From Aralia elata (taxonomy: Eukaryota; Streptophyta; Magnoliopsida; Apiales; Araliaceae), in assembly GCA_034770075.1 (NCBI GenBank), contig CM068379.1, positions 41,237,130 to 41,301,129 of the forward strand: DNA of 64,000 nt, written 5' to 3'. Shown in pieces: positions 22,406-35,621 of the stretch. The position numbers were made by a program, and so were the translations under genes. A model generated the notes under the pieces. That model did not search any database and was not told the origin of the DNA. It saw only the letters and a program-made list of their open reading frames with translations. Within the stretch, counting starts at the first letter, position 1. The number at the start of each line of letters is the position of its first letter.

Positions 22406-23878
22406 CGGTGTGCAGAGTTTGAATTTTTTTTGTTTTTCTCAATTAACATAAATGGTTTATTTAATTGATGAAAGTTTAAAATAAAGATGTTTATTTTATC
22501 TAGAATAGGATTTCAGATTGCTGAAATAAAAGGAGTTTAATTTGGATTTGGTTTTTAATTAAAATAAAAGAGTTTATTTTGTTTCAAAACTAAATATTAG
22601 CAAAACTTTTGCCCATTAATTGATATCAATACATATATAGAATGGTTTTATTATTCATGAGATGAATGTTATTTATTGATACATATAGAGATATGTATGA
22701 TAATAAATAGGGATTGATTATGGACTATTGACCAATGTGTGATAGGAATTATTTTAGAGGATGCTCGAATGTATGGGTTTTTATAAATGGGGTCTGCGTA
22801 CCTCGTCTTCTCTAGTTTTTCTTGATGTAAATTATACCTCCCTCCTATGTACTTCCCCTTGACTGTTGATCAAGGTTTCTATTTATTGTAAATAGTTTAT
22901 GTAATAGGACTAGTTAGAATTAATTTTGAAGAAATGGAGACAAAGGAACAAGGAGCGCTTGAAGACCCGTTTGTAATGGAGCCCGGGTTTAAATATAATA
23001 GTTATATTTAAATTTAATTCTTGCACCCTAGGTTTGACCTTTTGGTTCACTTGGTGGCTCTAGTGAACCAAACTAGAATAAAAGTCCATAATCAATCCAG
23101 GTAGAAATATAGTATTTTATCTGTGGATGCTTACTATATATATATATATATATATATTATATTATCCAACATGTTTCGCATGTAAAATAATATGACGCGT
23201 ATTTTATATATATATATATATATATATCTGTGTGTGTGTTTGCATGCGCGCTAAACAAGATGAGACTAATAATAATAAGCCCATCAAAGAAAATCATATT
23301 AAGTCCTAAGCGTTCCAAGATATTAGGAATATCGAACGTCGCCTTCTAGCATAGTAAAGCAATAGAGTATTAAATATTTAATATGAATTTGTTGTGCACA
23401 CACAAGGCGAGTATTAAATATTTAAGATATTGTTTTATCATATTTGATGCTTATTAAGGAATTGAACATTACATCTTTGTTGTGCACACACAAGGGCGGT
23501 TTTTTTCTCTTCACATATATGGAAGTGCTAGGTTGGACTTAACTTAGATTATTTTAGTTCGGATGTGCACACACTTGACCATTATAAGCTAAAAGGCAAA
23601 ATACAAGGAGTTACATAGTGATGTAATTGATAATAGTTGTCTACCTATTTATTTATATATAGTTTATTGTGCACACACAAGGCTATATACATTTGAAATG
23701 GGATCCTTATTCTCACTAGCAAATCTTTAATTAGATTTGCCGAACTATATAATGAGGGTAATATAGTTTGATAAAAATAGTGAGAGATACCAATTTAAAT
23801 AAAGACCTAATTTATTTTGATGATTAATAAAATGAATGTATGCTAAAATATTGTCTATTTCACATGCAGAATTTAAAA

Positions 23879-24721
23879 ATGACAAATTCACTATCACTGC
23901 GTAGCATACTTGATACTAACAAACTGATCAGACCGAAATACACGGGCTGGTTAAGGAATTTGAGAATTGTTCTCACTGCTGAAAAGATTTCTTATGTCCT
24001 AAATTCGCCAGTCCTTGCAAATGTTGCAGAAACAGCCTCTGAGGAAGAGATTGCTACTTTCAGAAAGTGGCACGATGATGCAATCTTAGCTCAATGCATC
24101 ATGCTCGCATCCATGAGTAACGAGCTTCAGCGTCAGCATGAAACTATGGATGTTCCTACTATATTGTTGCACCTCAAAGAGTTGTATGGTGAGCAAAGTA
24201 GGACTGCTAGATATCAGATATCTAAGGAGCTCTTCTGATCTCGTATGACCGAGGGCACTACCGTTGAAACTCATGTCCTCAAGATGATCAATTTGATTGA
24301 ACAACTTGGGTTCATGATGGATGGGGAGTTAAGTCAAGATTTGATCTTGCAGTCACTCCCAGACACCTTTTCATAATTTGTTGAGAATTTTCACATGAAT
24401 AAGTTGGACATCAGCTTGCCTGAGCTACTTAACATGCTGAAAACTACTGAAGGTCACTTCTCATCCAACAAGAACCAAGTCTTACTAGTGGATGATTCTT
24501 TCAAGAAAAGAAAGAAGCCCAATGTATCTTTTGAAAAGAAGAAAAACAAGAAGGCTAAGGGCAAGGCGAAAAGAAAGGATAAAAAGAAACCTGATCCAGA
24601 TAGCAAAGGAATTTGCTACCATTGCAATAAGTCGGGACACTAGAAGATGAACTACAAGGAGTATCTTGCGGACCAAAAGAAACTTGGAGAAGCTTCGACT
24701 TCCGATCTAGGTTTGTTCATG
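23879..24721 (+). pseudogene. gag: copia gag, copy 3, multiple stops
   Basis: ATG at 23879-23881; the frame is continuous with that of copy 1 gag but is cut by TGA at 24236-24238, a TAA near 24376 and TAG at 24641-24643. Unlike copy 1, it keeps the second Cys of the zinc knuckle (CYHCNKSGH), but the Trp after it is a stop and the last Cys is Tyr. At about 24721, shortly before protease, the sequence joins the middle of an LTR, so pol is absent. Confidence 0.9.
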
Positions 24722-25699
24722 ACTATGCACTGAAAGGTTCTTTTGTGATTAATATTGAAATCTATATTATTTGAAAAGTAAGTCGTTGATCGCTAAGGGG
24801 GCTTACCCTTATTGTAGAATAAATATTATTTATTTAAATAAATTAAATAGTTTAATTTATTTATTTAAATATACTTAGAATTGTTCTAATTGATTTATTC
24901 ACAACCGGTTTAATATGGAGAACCTAAAGGGTCACACCGTAAAAGGAAAATATTTATTTAAGAAGTAAATGACATAATTGTAATAATAAGTTAAGTGTAT
25001 TTAATTTAATCTATAGAGATAGAATAAATTAAATAGCTTAATATTTATTATTTAATATTTTAAAAATATTAAATATAAATTAATAAGAGGAGTCTTATTA
25101 TTATTATTACTATTACTATTATTTAATTCCTAATAAGGATTGAGAATTAATTAATAGAAGTACTCTCTCATGAATTCCTAATTGGATTAGGAGCATAATT
25201 AATTAAAGGATTTTAATTATAATAGAAACACTAATCTTAAATAGTTTAGGGAAGGGTTATTACTACATCTATAAATAAGAGGAGTCTTATCATAGATTAG
25301 GGTTACACACTCTTGCATTAGATTGTGGAGAGTACTTGCAATTTCTATAGAAATAGAAACTAGGGTTTTGCTAACACCCAACTTCTTGAATACCTATTCT
25401 TTCTTGGTTGATCACCTCTAGAGGCCAAACACTTGGGTGGCTAACGTTGATCAAAGGAAGGAATCTCATCGGTGGAATTCGAGGAGAACACGAAGGACTA
25501 GGAGTTGAACTTGTACCTGAGGAAGCTTTGATCTACGAGGATATAATTCTTATTCGCTTTCTCTTTCGTTTAATTGATAATTGAACTCAAGGATAGATCA
25601 TGGTGATGGTTTGTATTAAAATTTTAAAATCCGTTTTATCACGCTTCCGCCCTATTTGTGTAATTTGATTACATGCTTGCGTTATATACAAACTTAACA
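24722..25699 (+). repeat. copia LTR, 5'-truncated (LTR4)
   Basis: Begins at ACTATGCACTGAAAGG, the same text as 21196 in LTR3, and ends ACTTAACA at 25699. TATA box at 25270-25277. No primer site follows, so it is the 3' end of the series. The flank from 25700 is chromovirus LTR sequence. Confidence 0.9.
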
Positions 25700-26261
25700 C
25701 TATATGCCCGTCATCAGTTTTACCCCGTTAATCGAGTTGTTCGTCTTAGTATTCATGCGGAACCGCACCAAAACAATTTATATTGGTAAACTTTAACTAA
25801 CTACAATAAATTTGAACAATTCAAATGATAATCGTTTCGCATCATTAGTATCTAGCCGGAACAAAAGGCCAGAAGGCAATCTAAAGAAATAGTTCATAAT
25901 CCAATAAAACTTATACGCAATTGAAACTGAGTTATTATCGATTGAACTTGAACATGATATGAACTCGAATGAGATATAACTTGCAAATTAGGACTTTGTA
26001 AACAATTTTCACAAATTAGGAAACTTACTTTCGTAGAAACAAAATGAATTAAGACAGAATACTTGCCTTTCGCGTAGTTTACGATTATTGCATAACTTTA
26101 CTGCAAATATCCTATATATATATATATATTCATATATAGATATTCATTAGCCACTTATTCACATTAACAGATTCTCAAATTCTATTCACTCAATACATAC
26201 CTAATGCAACTGTTTCATGTTTATAGATATGAATTATAAATATACATTTAACTAAGTATAT
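25700..26261 (-). repeat. chromovirus LTR fragment
   Basis: No gene. Recognisable LTR-internal phrases match those of the other minus-strand chromovirus LTRs: TAGCCGGAACAAAAGG (compare 40640 and 46690) and CTTGCCTTTCGCGTAG (compare 27361). It parallels about 27000-27500, so it is a second copy of the central LTR, cut on the left by the copia end and on the right by the LTR starting at 26262. Confidence 0.7.
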
Positions 26262-27756
26262 TGTGACGCCCCCAAATTCTGACGTCACTGTCTCGAATCT
26301 GGTTCGTCATGTACTAACTCAAATAACAACATAAACTAATATAGTGGAAATGATAGAATAAATTACATTGATTTAATATAATTATCCTCGTCCCAAGGTC
26401 TCGCAACTGCTACTACAATACTATCCAATAGTCTTGATTCAAACTAAACATAGTACTAATACATAACCCATGCCTAAGCTTATTACATAACCGAATTAGA
26501 AAACTTAAAGCAACATAGTAATTAATCTTCTTCTTAAGGAAGAACAAAGCTACTCCGTAGTTTTGTCCTTTCCCTTGTCCTTGCCTGAAGGTTACCTCGT
26601 TCTGCCTTAACTGAAAGGTTTAAAGAAAGCAAGAATGAGCAACAAATTTGCTCAACAAGTATATACAATGGTGGTGAACAATATAAAGTTCAAATTTCAA
26701 GGGTATGACAGTGAAGGATAATTCAAGGATAATAAGGAGAATCAATTATTACACATAAGAGTCGCTATGGACCGAAGAATATCAATAGGATTCTTGCATC
26801 TAATCATTTCAAGTCCAAGAATATGAACACTGAGTAGTCACTAAAGGACTAAGAACTCCTGCTAGAATTAACAGTTATTACACTGAAAATCCAATAAAAA
26901 CGAGTACACAGGTGATCAGCCTATAATACTCCAGGTTATGCATAACTGTCACATGCTTATAAGTGCGCACGTCGGTTCCCCGACAATATATAATTTCCCC
27001 TTTTATGAGGGTTGTTCATCTCAGTAGATAAGAGTCCTCACCAAGACAATTGGTTTGGAATAGCTTTCTAACACATGTATAATAGTCTAACTAAAACAAT
27101 GGTTTAGACAACTTTTATAATCATATTCAATGATTTAATGAATACGAATACTCGCAATGAGGTTTAAGGGATATTAATCTTAAACCAATCCTTAGAATAT
27201 GAATGACAGTTTGTAAAGCATAAGAGTCATTGTCACATACTTGTATGATATACATGAATATACAAGTTTACATGCTTGCTCAATAAAGAGAAAGGGTTCG
27301 AGTACTTGCATAATATACCACATCCTGCTCGAATGTAAATTGAGTAGGGTTAAAGGAAACTTGCCTTTAGCGTAGTCTACGAATTTAAAGTTTAATGACA
27401 CGTTGCAAATCCTATTGCATAATAGTTATATAAGAATTCCATTAGTCATACAAGTTCATCATTCAAATAATTTCACATTATGATTCTACACATATATACA
27501 CAAGTATAACACATTTTTAGTCCCATCTTAGACGCTAATCCTGACCATATTCCAACATATCGCATTGTTTGAAATCGTTATTGATTTCGCTTTGAAATGC
27601 ACATAGAAAACTCGTAAACACTTTTAAATCTTGGTTCTATATAGTCTTATCATGGTCACATAATAGAAGTCTTAGTCTAATCATGTACTAAGGCTTAATG
27701 TACATATACTTCATTTTCAGAGTAGCAACAAAATAGTCAGAATGCACTGCAGGACT

Positions 27757-28609
27757 GCGCAGCCGCGCTGGAACATGACTAGGGAGTGGCGCGGCCGCGC
27801 TGCTCCCTGCTAGTTCCAGAGCTGGCTTGCTCTTGCATGGTCTTAGCTTAACTTTTATCATACAATGCTACTGATACCTCACACACATACATGTCAGAAG
27901 GTATAACTTCAGTTGAATATCTAGCATGCTTGTCCTAATCCATTTCCAAACATTTCATTTCATTTGAACTTCGTAAAGTAACATGCTTAACAAGTGTATT
28001 TCCTAAAGGCGAGTCATGATGATTAATATACCACTCGATGTTGCTAGGTAAATTATAATATGCATGCTCGTACATATATTACGTTCACACAGTTAGCGTA
28101 GTTCATCGCTTGAAAACTTGTTTTAAAGTATACTTGCAAATATGAGAACATTCTTAATCACACCGGAGAGCATAATGATCATGTCTAGGGGCATATGAAG
28201 TCCTATTATACATGCTTGTAAGCTCAGAACATCAAATATACAAAGTTCGTTAAGATTCATTTCCAATACTTCAAATTTTCCTTTAGAAAATCGTTAGAAC
28301 CAAGCTAACATAACTCATATCATGCAAGAGGGCTTTGGATAACATGTGATACTCATTTACATACTTATATAAGTTACTATGTATGCTCATGAAATCAGAA
28401 TACACATAAGGTTGTTTTCAACAATGTTAGTCTTATAGGTTTTCATGTAAAACTCACACTAACGCAACTAAAGAGAATGTTATCGAATGTTGAAGTCCTA
28501 TATCAGTAAATCAGAGTTATTAATGACTAAAATCAAGCAATCAAGCTTGCTCAACATATCAGAACCAACAAAAAGTGGAGTTTCCTCCTGGTGCACGGCG
28601 CGGTCGCGC
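27757..28609. repeat. scattered GC palindromes in chromovirus LTR
   Basis: GCGCAGCCGCGC (27757-27768), GCGCGGCCGCGC (27789-27800) and GCGCGGTCGCGC (28598-28609). The first and third are one-base departures from the two perfect palindromes found in the copia leaders. Confidence 0.85.
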
Positions 28610-29272
28610 TGCTCCTCGGCAGAACCAGGGAACTCCCTATATTGGCCAAAATTTTCAAAAGCAAAACCAACTCAAACAACAATTTATGCATACCCACCTC
28701 ACATAAAGTCTACAAACATGATATTGAGCATACCTAACATGATTCTAACAACTTAAAACAAGTAAAAAATTAAGTTCAAGAATTAAATTCAACATTCATG
28801 CTATCTTTTTATATTTTCGCATACTTAGCGATTAATCATGCTACGAACTCGTTTCTGAACCAAAATGCTTGGTTTAACTTTCGTTGTTTTTGTATTTGGA
28901 TATACTAACAATGTATAACAACCAATTTCAGATTATTATGACTTAGTTCATAAAATTTTCGTACATTCAAGGCATGTATTACTTGACATTTCTGAAGTTT
29001 TGCAAAACTTGAATCTTAGCATCATAGAACAAGATTAATACTTCAAAATCATGTATATAAACCTAACTAGCATCATGATATCTAAAATTTACAAATATCC
29101 CGAGAATTTTGTATGTAGAACTTAAGAAATTAAGAACACAATTTAATGGAGTTTTACCTCTTGAAGCTAGTTTAATTCTTCAATCCTACCAACTGAAATT
29201 TGTTCAACCTCACTCTCTAATGGAAGCTAATCTTCAGATTTCTAGCAACAAGAATTATGTAGAGGAGGCTTC

Positions 29273-29280
29273 AATTTATA
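29273..29280 (-). promoter_or_regulatory. TATA box of chromovirus LTR
   Basis: TATAAATT on the minus strand in the context CTATAAATTGAAGCC, matching CTATAAATTGAAGGCC at 32759 in the solo LTR, so the core promoter is conserved between subfamilies. Confidence 0.6.
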
Positions 29281-29837
29281 GAGAAATAAAAATCTGGTTC
29301 ATGGCTTTGCTCAAGGGTTTCACCCAATGGAAGAAGAAGAAGAACAATGGTTAATAGAGGTTTGGTGGAATAGTGGTGGAGCACTATTTGGACCACTTCC
29401 CCCACCATCATGAAGCTAAGGTTCCATGGCTGATTTTAAGGAGAAGGAAGAATAGGATAGCCTTAGGCTTTTTGCAAAACACGTAAATGAGGATTTGGGC
29501 AAGAAGGTGACTCTCATTGTGGGACAAGAGCAAAAACTCAGCATTTTTCCAAACAAGCCTTATTAGCATACTTTGATTTAAAAGCAACTTAGGTCAAGAT
29601 GTATTAAATAATGAAATACTACAACATTGCATCAATAGAGTCACATGTACACATATCATATAATCCATGTACATTAATTAAAGTGTAACATAATTAATGG
29701 CTAACACCTAAATATTCAATATACCTTATTATTCCATTATTTCATAATACATCTATCTATAAAATATTTAAGTATTGAAATAATTATTATCTAACAATTA
29801 TTGGTTTACTTCAATTATTATCTCATGTAATTAAAAT

Positions 29838-30146
29838 ACATAGTTAAGTGAAGTCAGGCCTAGCATTTCCATATAAGTGAAGAGAAAAATACAGTCCTTG
29901 TGTCTGCACAATAAAACATGCATCGTTCAATTCCTTATAAATATCAAATGTAATAAAACCAACATCTTAAATACTTAATATAAGCCTTGTGTGTGCACAA
30001 TAAACTATATTAAATATTTAATACTCTATTGCTTTATCATGGTAGAAGCTACGTTCGGCATTCTAAATCTTTTTGAACGTAATCAACATAATATTTTTCT
30101 TTGAGGATTTTTGTTATTAATTGTCTCATCTTGTTTAGCGCGCATG

Positions 30147-30192
<46 letters not shown>

Positions 30193-30854
30193 CGCGTCAT
30201 ATTGAATACATCACCATGTAAAATAATATATCAATATATATAATCTAGCATGCACATATAGAATACTATATTCTACTTGGGATGATTATGGACTTAATTC
30301 TAGTTTGATTCACTCGAGCCGTTGAGTGAACCAAAAAGTTAAACCTGGGATGCAAGAATAAAATATTGAATATAACTATTATATTTAAACCCAAGCTCCA
30401 TTACAAATGGGTCTTATTGTTCCTGCTCTTCAGCTCTAATTCCTAAATAATTCTATTGAATCCTATTACAATTTATTTTTAATAAAACAGAAACCTTGAT
30501 CAACAGTCAAAGGAAAGTACATAGGAGGGAGATAGAATTTACTTTAGAAAATTAGATAGGCGAGGTACGCATACCCCATTTATAAAAACCTCATTCATTC
30601 AAACATCCATCAAAATTAAATCCATCAAAATTAAATCCGCGGCTCTCAAGGATAGCACCAAGCGTCGCGGCTCAAGGAGTGGAGTGCCGCAGCTCTAGCC
30701 TAGCACTGCGGCTCACAAGGAGAGTGTCGTGGCTCTGAGGCTTTTGTCCGTTCCGGTTTTATTTTTTAAATCACTATTTTGCTTCTTCGTTTCATAAAAC
30801 ATGATTTTATACTAATAATTACACCCAATTAAATTGTTCTAAACACATATCAAC
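29838..30854 (-). mobile_element. copia leader fragment, minus orientation
   Basis: Reverse complement of the copia leader: decayed TGTGCACACA blocks near 29905 and 29984, the phrase for AAGCGTTC...GAATATCG around 30050, a TA run at 30151-30189, and a GC-rich repeat cluster at about 30640-30745 at the place where plus copies carry palindromes. The minus-strand 5' end is cut at 30854 by the chromovirus LTR. No coding sequence. Confidence 0.85.
30151..30189. repeat. TA dinucleotide run in copia leader
   Basis: About 39 bp of alternating TA, expanded relative to the homologous shorter runs at 19594 and 23133. Confidence 0.95.
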
Positions 30855-31790
30855 TGTGACGCCCCCAAATTCGGGTACCTTTAAACCCCGACTATGGTGC
30901 ATCACGGTACTACCCCATAGACATAATCTTAAAGACATAATTATAATAATTACATTATTACAACATGTCTTACTTAACCTCCTAGGTTCTAAGACCTTAC
31001 ATACTTGAAACATCTTAAATTAATAATTATTACATCATTCTACTTAATAAATCATTAGCTTATTACATGTAGTCCGTTATTCGGTAAGTTTTCCTTTCCC
31101 TTTGTCCTTCTTTCTTGAACTCTCGGCCCGCTCGGGCTTAGCTGAAAACATCTATCATAAAGCAAGAATGAGCTAGACAAGTTCAGCAAATATAACAGTT
31201 GATAACAACAAAATCAAGAATCATGTTTTCATTTCAACAACTGAACAATAGTTACGAAAGACATTCGAATAAATAGGAATAATAATAATAAATTCCTTTT
31301 ATTTAACAATTCTCTTTCAAAGAATATACTGAGTAGTCATACGACCTTGAACTTTTCATTTCATAAAAGGTTTAACAGATATAAGACTGTAAACTGACAT
31401 TTTTCCAAGTACGTTAGGGGATCAGCCTATTGTACTCATGTTGTGCACAACCTATTTCTTTTAAACGACTATATGTGTTTGTTTTACACTGTGAAGGCCA
31501 ATCGAAAATCCAACCAAAAATACCCCTAATAATAGGGTTGTTCTCAGACTTAAGTCAGAGTCCGCACCAATTTAATCTGGTTTGAAAAATATTTAAGAAT
31601 TTATCAAATTCAAACCGTGTCTTCAGATGTGTCAAGCCGAAACAAAACGCATTGACATATTTTAAATAGTTCATGAAACAATAAACTTTAATTCTTTAAT
31701 AATATGCGAAAGCATAGCTGAAGAATTTAACAATTATCAAATGAATTGCATGAGTTTTAGAGTTCATACAATAAATAAATATTGCAGAAA

Positions 31791-31795
31791 CTATG
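31791..31795. repeat. target-site duplication CTATG, left
   Basis: CTATG before TGTAAGGTCC; repeated at 35617-35621 after GGCGTCACA. Confidence 0.93.
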
Positions 31796-32759
31796 TGTAA
31801 GGTCCGAGAATTTTTAAACATTGTATTGATTTATTTTAATATATGAAATTCATTTTATTTAATGAATTTAATTGGACCCATGTAGGTATTATTAATTCAT
31901 TATCTAAATATATGGTCCAATAATTTTCTCGCATTAAAGGGACTCATTAAAAGTGGAATAATTGGTGAGTTAACCCTAAGAATTTAATTGCAAGAAAATT
32001 TGGAAAGAAGATTAATAAGTAAATTCCTTTAAATAATTTGAATAAAGAACTATGGTTGGAATAAATATTTTAAATAATTAATTAATTGGATTAATTAAGT
32101 AATTCAAAATATTAGAGATACAAAGTGGCGAATTTAATTGGGTCACCTGAATTGGTTCATTTCTTTTTATCTATTTATTTCTGGATTGGACCTAAATTTT
32201 TCTTAAAGAAAGTCGAGCCCAATTTTCTTTATTTTCCTAATTGAGCCCATTTTATTTTTCGATTGGGCTGGATCCATTCCTTTCATTTTTCCTGTTGGGC
32301 TGGACCGATGGGGTTGGACTCCCTTTTATTCCTGTCGGGTTAAACCCTTTGCAATCGGGTTAGGGAAAGGGGGCAAGTCTATATCTGCAATCAAAATTAG
32401 GTGCAGAGCAAGACCGATAGAACCTAACGACCTAGACCCTCCCACATCAGTCTCAGCCTCTCAATCGAGCGGAGCAACGGTAGCGTGAGAGGACCGGCGG
32501 CTACCAAGGGATTAACCAACGGGCGAAGCGGTGAAGGCATCAACGACCGAACAACCACCAGTTAGACCACAGGTTCGAAGAAATCGGCGATTGGACGGTG
32601 AGAAGGGGGGGTACGATGCTCGAGGTCCTGTCGGCGAAATCGTAGCTGTACTGAGGGGGTTGATGTGAATAATCAGCCGAACCTCTTACTTCCCTCTACC
32701 CGATGGTCAATCGTTCGATCGATTGAGGATTAACCGACGAAGTTGGGCAAACGTTGCCC

Positions 32760-32767
32760 TATAAATT
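32760..32767 (+). promoter_or_regulatory. TATA box of the solo LTR
   Basis: TATAAATT in the context CCTATAAATTGAAGGCC, shared with the LTR at 29273 (minus). Confidence 0.6.
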
Positions 32768-33623
32768 GAAGGCCCCCCAACCCACTAGCAAGCTGCTACA
32801 AATTCTGATTCCCAAAATTTAGAGTGAGGCATAAAAGAGAGAGGGATTGCAGAGAAGGAGGGCTAGCCGTGAATGTCCAATTTCGTTTCTTATTGTGGAA
32901 GAAGAAGAAGAACATCTAGACGATCGAACCCAAGGTATAACAATGGGTTTATTCAATCATTGTGATAGTTTTATTTAGGTTTTGTATAATTTTCTTCTTT
33001 TAAATTTGGGTTGATGTTGCGGTTTGGGCTGTGGTGGTTTGTATAAATGTATAGATTTGTATTTGTCTTCTATGTTGGTTTAGTATGATCAAGAAAATCT
33101 GGACATTAGTTGTAATGACTGAGTTAGATTGTTCTATTGGGGTCATAAGTCTGGTACTATATTGTTTGGGTTGTAGTATAACGTTCTTGGACTGGAAATC
33201 TGGTATTGTGTTAAATCAATGGAAGTTCTTTTCCTATTGTGTTGTTACAATGCTTGAGAGAAACACCCTTTTCATTTTGTTTGGAATTGTCTGTTAGACA
33301 GTTTTATATATGAAACTCAGTTTTGGCTATGAAATTGATGGGAGTTTTCCTGTTCTTGGGTAATGAACTAAAAATGGATGTTAGGTATACATAATAAACT
33401 GGGTAACCAAGCTGAGCTGAGTACATGTTTAGAATGTGCCCTATTGGGTTGCTGATACTTCTCTTAGTTGGGATAAAGTTGCAGGACTTGGTGTTAGTAT
33501 GGGCTGCTATGGCTCCATTGTTGATTATTTAACTTAAGTTAATAATGCATTTGCAAACTAATTAGTATTGTGTTAATAAATAAAATTAATAAAATAATTA
33601 TGTATTTATTTTTTAGATCACGA

Positions 33624-34020
33624 ATAGAGATAATAAATATTTAATTATTATTTGATTAATATTAAATAATAATTAAATATGAATAAATTAGTAAATTTAT
33701 TTATTCATTAATTATGCATTAATAAATAATAGAGATAATAAATATTTAATTATTATTTGATTAATATTAAATAATAATTAAATATGAATAAATTAGTAAA
33801 TTTATTTATTCATTAATTATGCATTAATAAATAATAAAGATAATAAATATTTTAATTATTATTTAATTAATATTAAATAATAAAGTTAATTAAATAATTA
33901 TTTATTATTTGTCAATAAATAATAAATAAAGATAATAAAATTATTTAATTAATATTAAATAATAAAGTTAATTAAATAATTATTTATTATTTGTCAATAA
34001 GTAATAAATAAAGATAATAA
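33624..34020. repeat. AT-rich tandem array with inverted arms
   Basis: A 105-bp unit begins at 33624, 33729 and 33834 (third copy diverging), followed by an 82-bp tandem repeat beginning near 33881 and 33963. The first two 105-bp units contain a 12-bp inverted repeat, TAATTATTATTT / AAATAATAATTA, around GATTAATATT. Confidence 0.85.
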
Positions 34021-35616
34021 ATACTTGATTATTATTTAGTGTTAAATAATAATTAAGACTAACACCGTGATCATTTAATAATTGTTAAATGAAGAATAAG
34101 GGGTAGTAATTACTTAATTACCCTTAAAAGTGAATAGTAGTGAAGTGTACATGAAAACTTAAATCACTTATTAATTCTCAGTCACTGTTAGTTAGTAACA
34201 CACTAATAAATTTATTATTTATTTAGTAAATAGAGATTTAACCAAATCATAACAATCGTCAGATTATTATTTGGATGCGATTAAGCCGTGATGCCCTAAC
34301 AAGATTACTACTTAGTTTATAAATAATAAATTGGGTTACTAATCGTTGATTTAAAGCAAGTAAGGTGGCTAAATTGAATATCCAAATAATAAATGAACAT
34401 GATTAGTTGCCGTAATAACAACTAAAGGTCATTAATTAATTTCTTTTAGCTAATGTTAAATAGTAATTAAATGTATTCGGTGAATTGTTTATCTGCTAAA
34501 TAAATAGCATAAGTGAGTATAGTTACGCAATGCTAATGGATAAACCAACTCTACCAACTGATAGGTTATCCAAGATCAATTAATTAAAGCTAGAACTATT
34601 TGTAGCTGAGCAAACAGGCAAGTTCCCTAACTTCATTCTTTCAATATATTGAATGCAAGTTCATCTTACTCAACTTTTACATTGAACAAGTTTCTAAACC
34701 TTATGCATTATTTTTAATTGTGCAAAAAGGTATATATTGCAAGTTATTCCTTAGGCTTGAATCTTATCTCCAAGCATGCCTTAAGTGGTCTAATTACTTT
34801 TAAAATTATTCCACATCTATGTAATTATTGACAGTCGCATTCGTGCATTTGAATTCGTACATTGATTAAAGTTCCGAAATTTATGAACTATTCATAATTA
34901 AGTCTGAACCTTTGTTCGGTCAGACAAGTATGTGAGAAATTATAAAAGCTATCCGAACCAATCGAGGGTAAGGATTCTTAGACTGTATGAACACCCCTTT
35001 TATTATAGGGGAGTACCCCATGTACCGTAAATAAGGTACAAATAGCAGAGTTAAATGTTATGCATACACATAGCGTACGCGAGGCTGATCCCCTCAAGTA
35101 CTCATTCTGTAGCTAGTAACCAGAGGGTCAACTAGCTATTGACTCCTTTGGAAGTTATTGTTCAAAGTCTATTTGACTACCAATTGTTCTAAAAGCATTT
35201 ATTTTTATTGCTTCTGATAATTCTATTGTTGAAATTTCCTTCTACATCCCTTTCATCATGATATACCCTTATTATTGTACTTTAAACTTGCTGAGCAAAC
35301 TCGTTGCTCATCCTTGCTATATCATGATTTCATTGCAGCTAAACCCGAGACGTCAGGGAAGAACAAAGGGAAAGAAAAGATGAAGTGATAGACTTCATAT
35401 AGCAGATTTTAACTTGATGAGTACTTAATTACTGTTGATGTAATTTAAACTCTGCTTGTTATTTAGGGTATGGACTAGTAACACCTTTGAAATGAACAAC
35501 GTATGTTTATTATATTCCGCATTTTTAGTTACCATATGTTGTTAGAGGTGAATGTTTGTATTGGATCGTGATGACCGGATCCGGGTATTTGGAGACCCGA
35601 ATTTGGGGGCGTCACA

Positions 35617-35621
35617 CTATG
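35617..35621. repeat. target-site duplication CTATG, right
   Basis: Matches 31791-31795. Confidence 0.93.

Larger units (their letters stand above)
22173..23878 (+). other. copia leader, copy 3
   Basis: Aligns along its length with the copy 2 leader. GC palindromes lie at 22291-22405, TA-rich runs at 23133-23158 and 23203-23227, and TGTGCACACA blocks near 23388, 23477, 23562 and 23668. The open frame at 22195-22422 runs through the palindromes and is not credible as a gene. Confidence 0.88.
26262..29837 (-). repeat. chromovirus-type LTR, minus orientation, right end unclear
   Basis: The 3' end on the minus strand is clear: plus-strand TGTGACGCCCCCAAATTC at 26262, the hallmark terminus shared with 30855, 39862 and 45956. 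Within it are the conserved modules (GCAAGAATGAGC 26628, GTGATCAGCC 26910), GC palindromes at 27757-27800 and 28598-28609, and a minus-strand TATA box. I could not find the opposite terminus; sequence becomes a copia leader at about 29838. The open frames at 28487-28756 and 29109-29354 have no recognisable product. Confidence 0.75.
31796..35616 (+). mobile_element. solo chromovirus-type LTR, plus orientation (3821 bp)
   Basis: TGTAAGGTCC ... GGGGGCGTCACA, flanked on both sides by CTATG. No primer site, polypurine tract or coding region, so it is best read as a solo LTR left by LTR-LTR recombination, in the opposite orientation to its host LTR. It has a TATA box at 32760, a GC-richer R/U5-like tract to about 32900, an AT-rich tandem array (33624-34020), and the conserved end modules (GAGGCTGATC 35080, TTGCTGAGCAAA 35289, GCTCATCCTTGC 35307). 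The open frame at 33085-33297 has no recognisable product. Confidence 0.9.

Noticed and set aside
33085..33297. 70-codon frame in the solo LTR
   Set aside because: No similarity I recognise, no homologue in the related LTRs, and length expected by chance.
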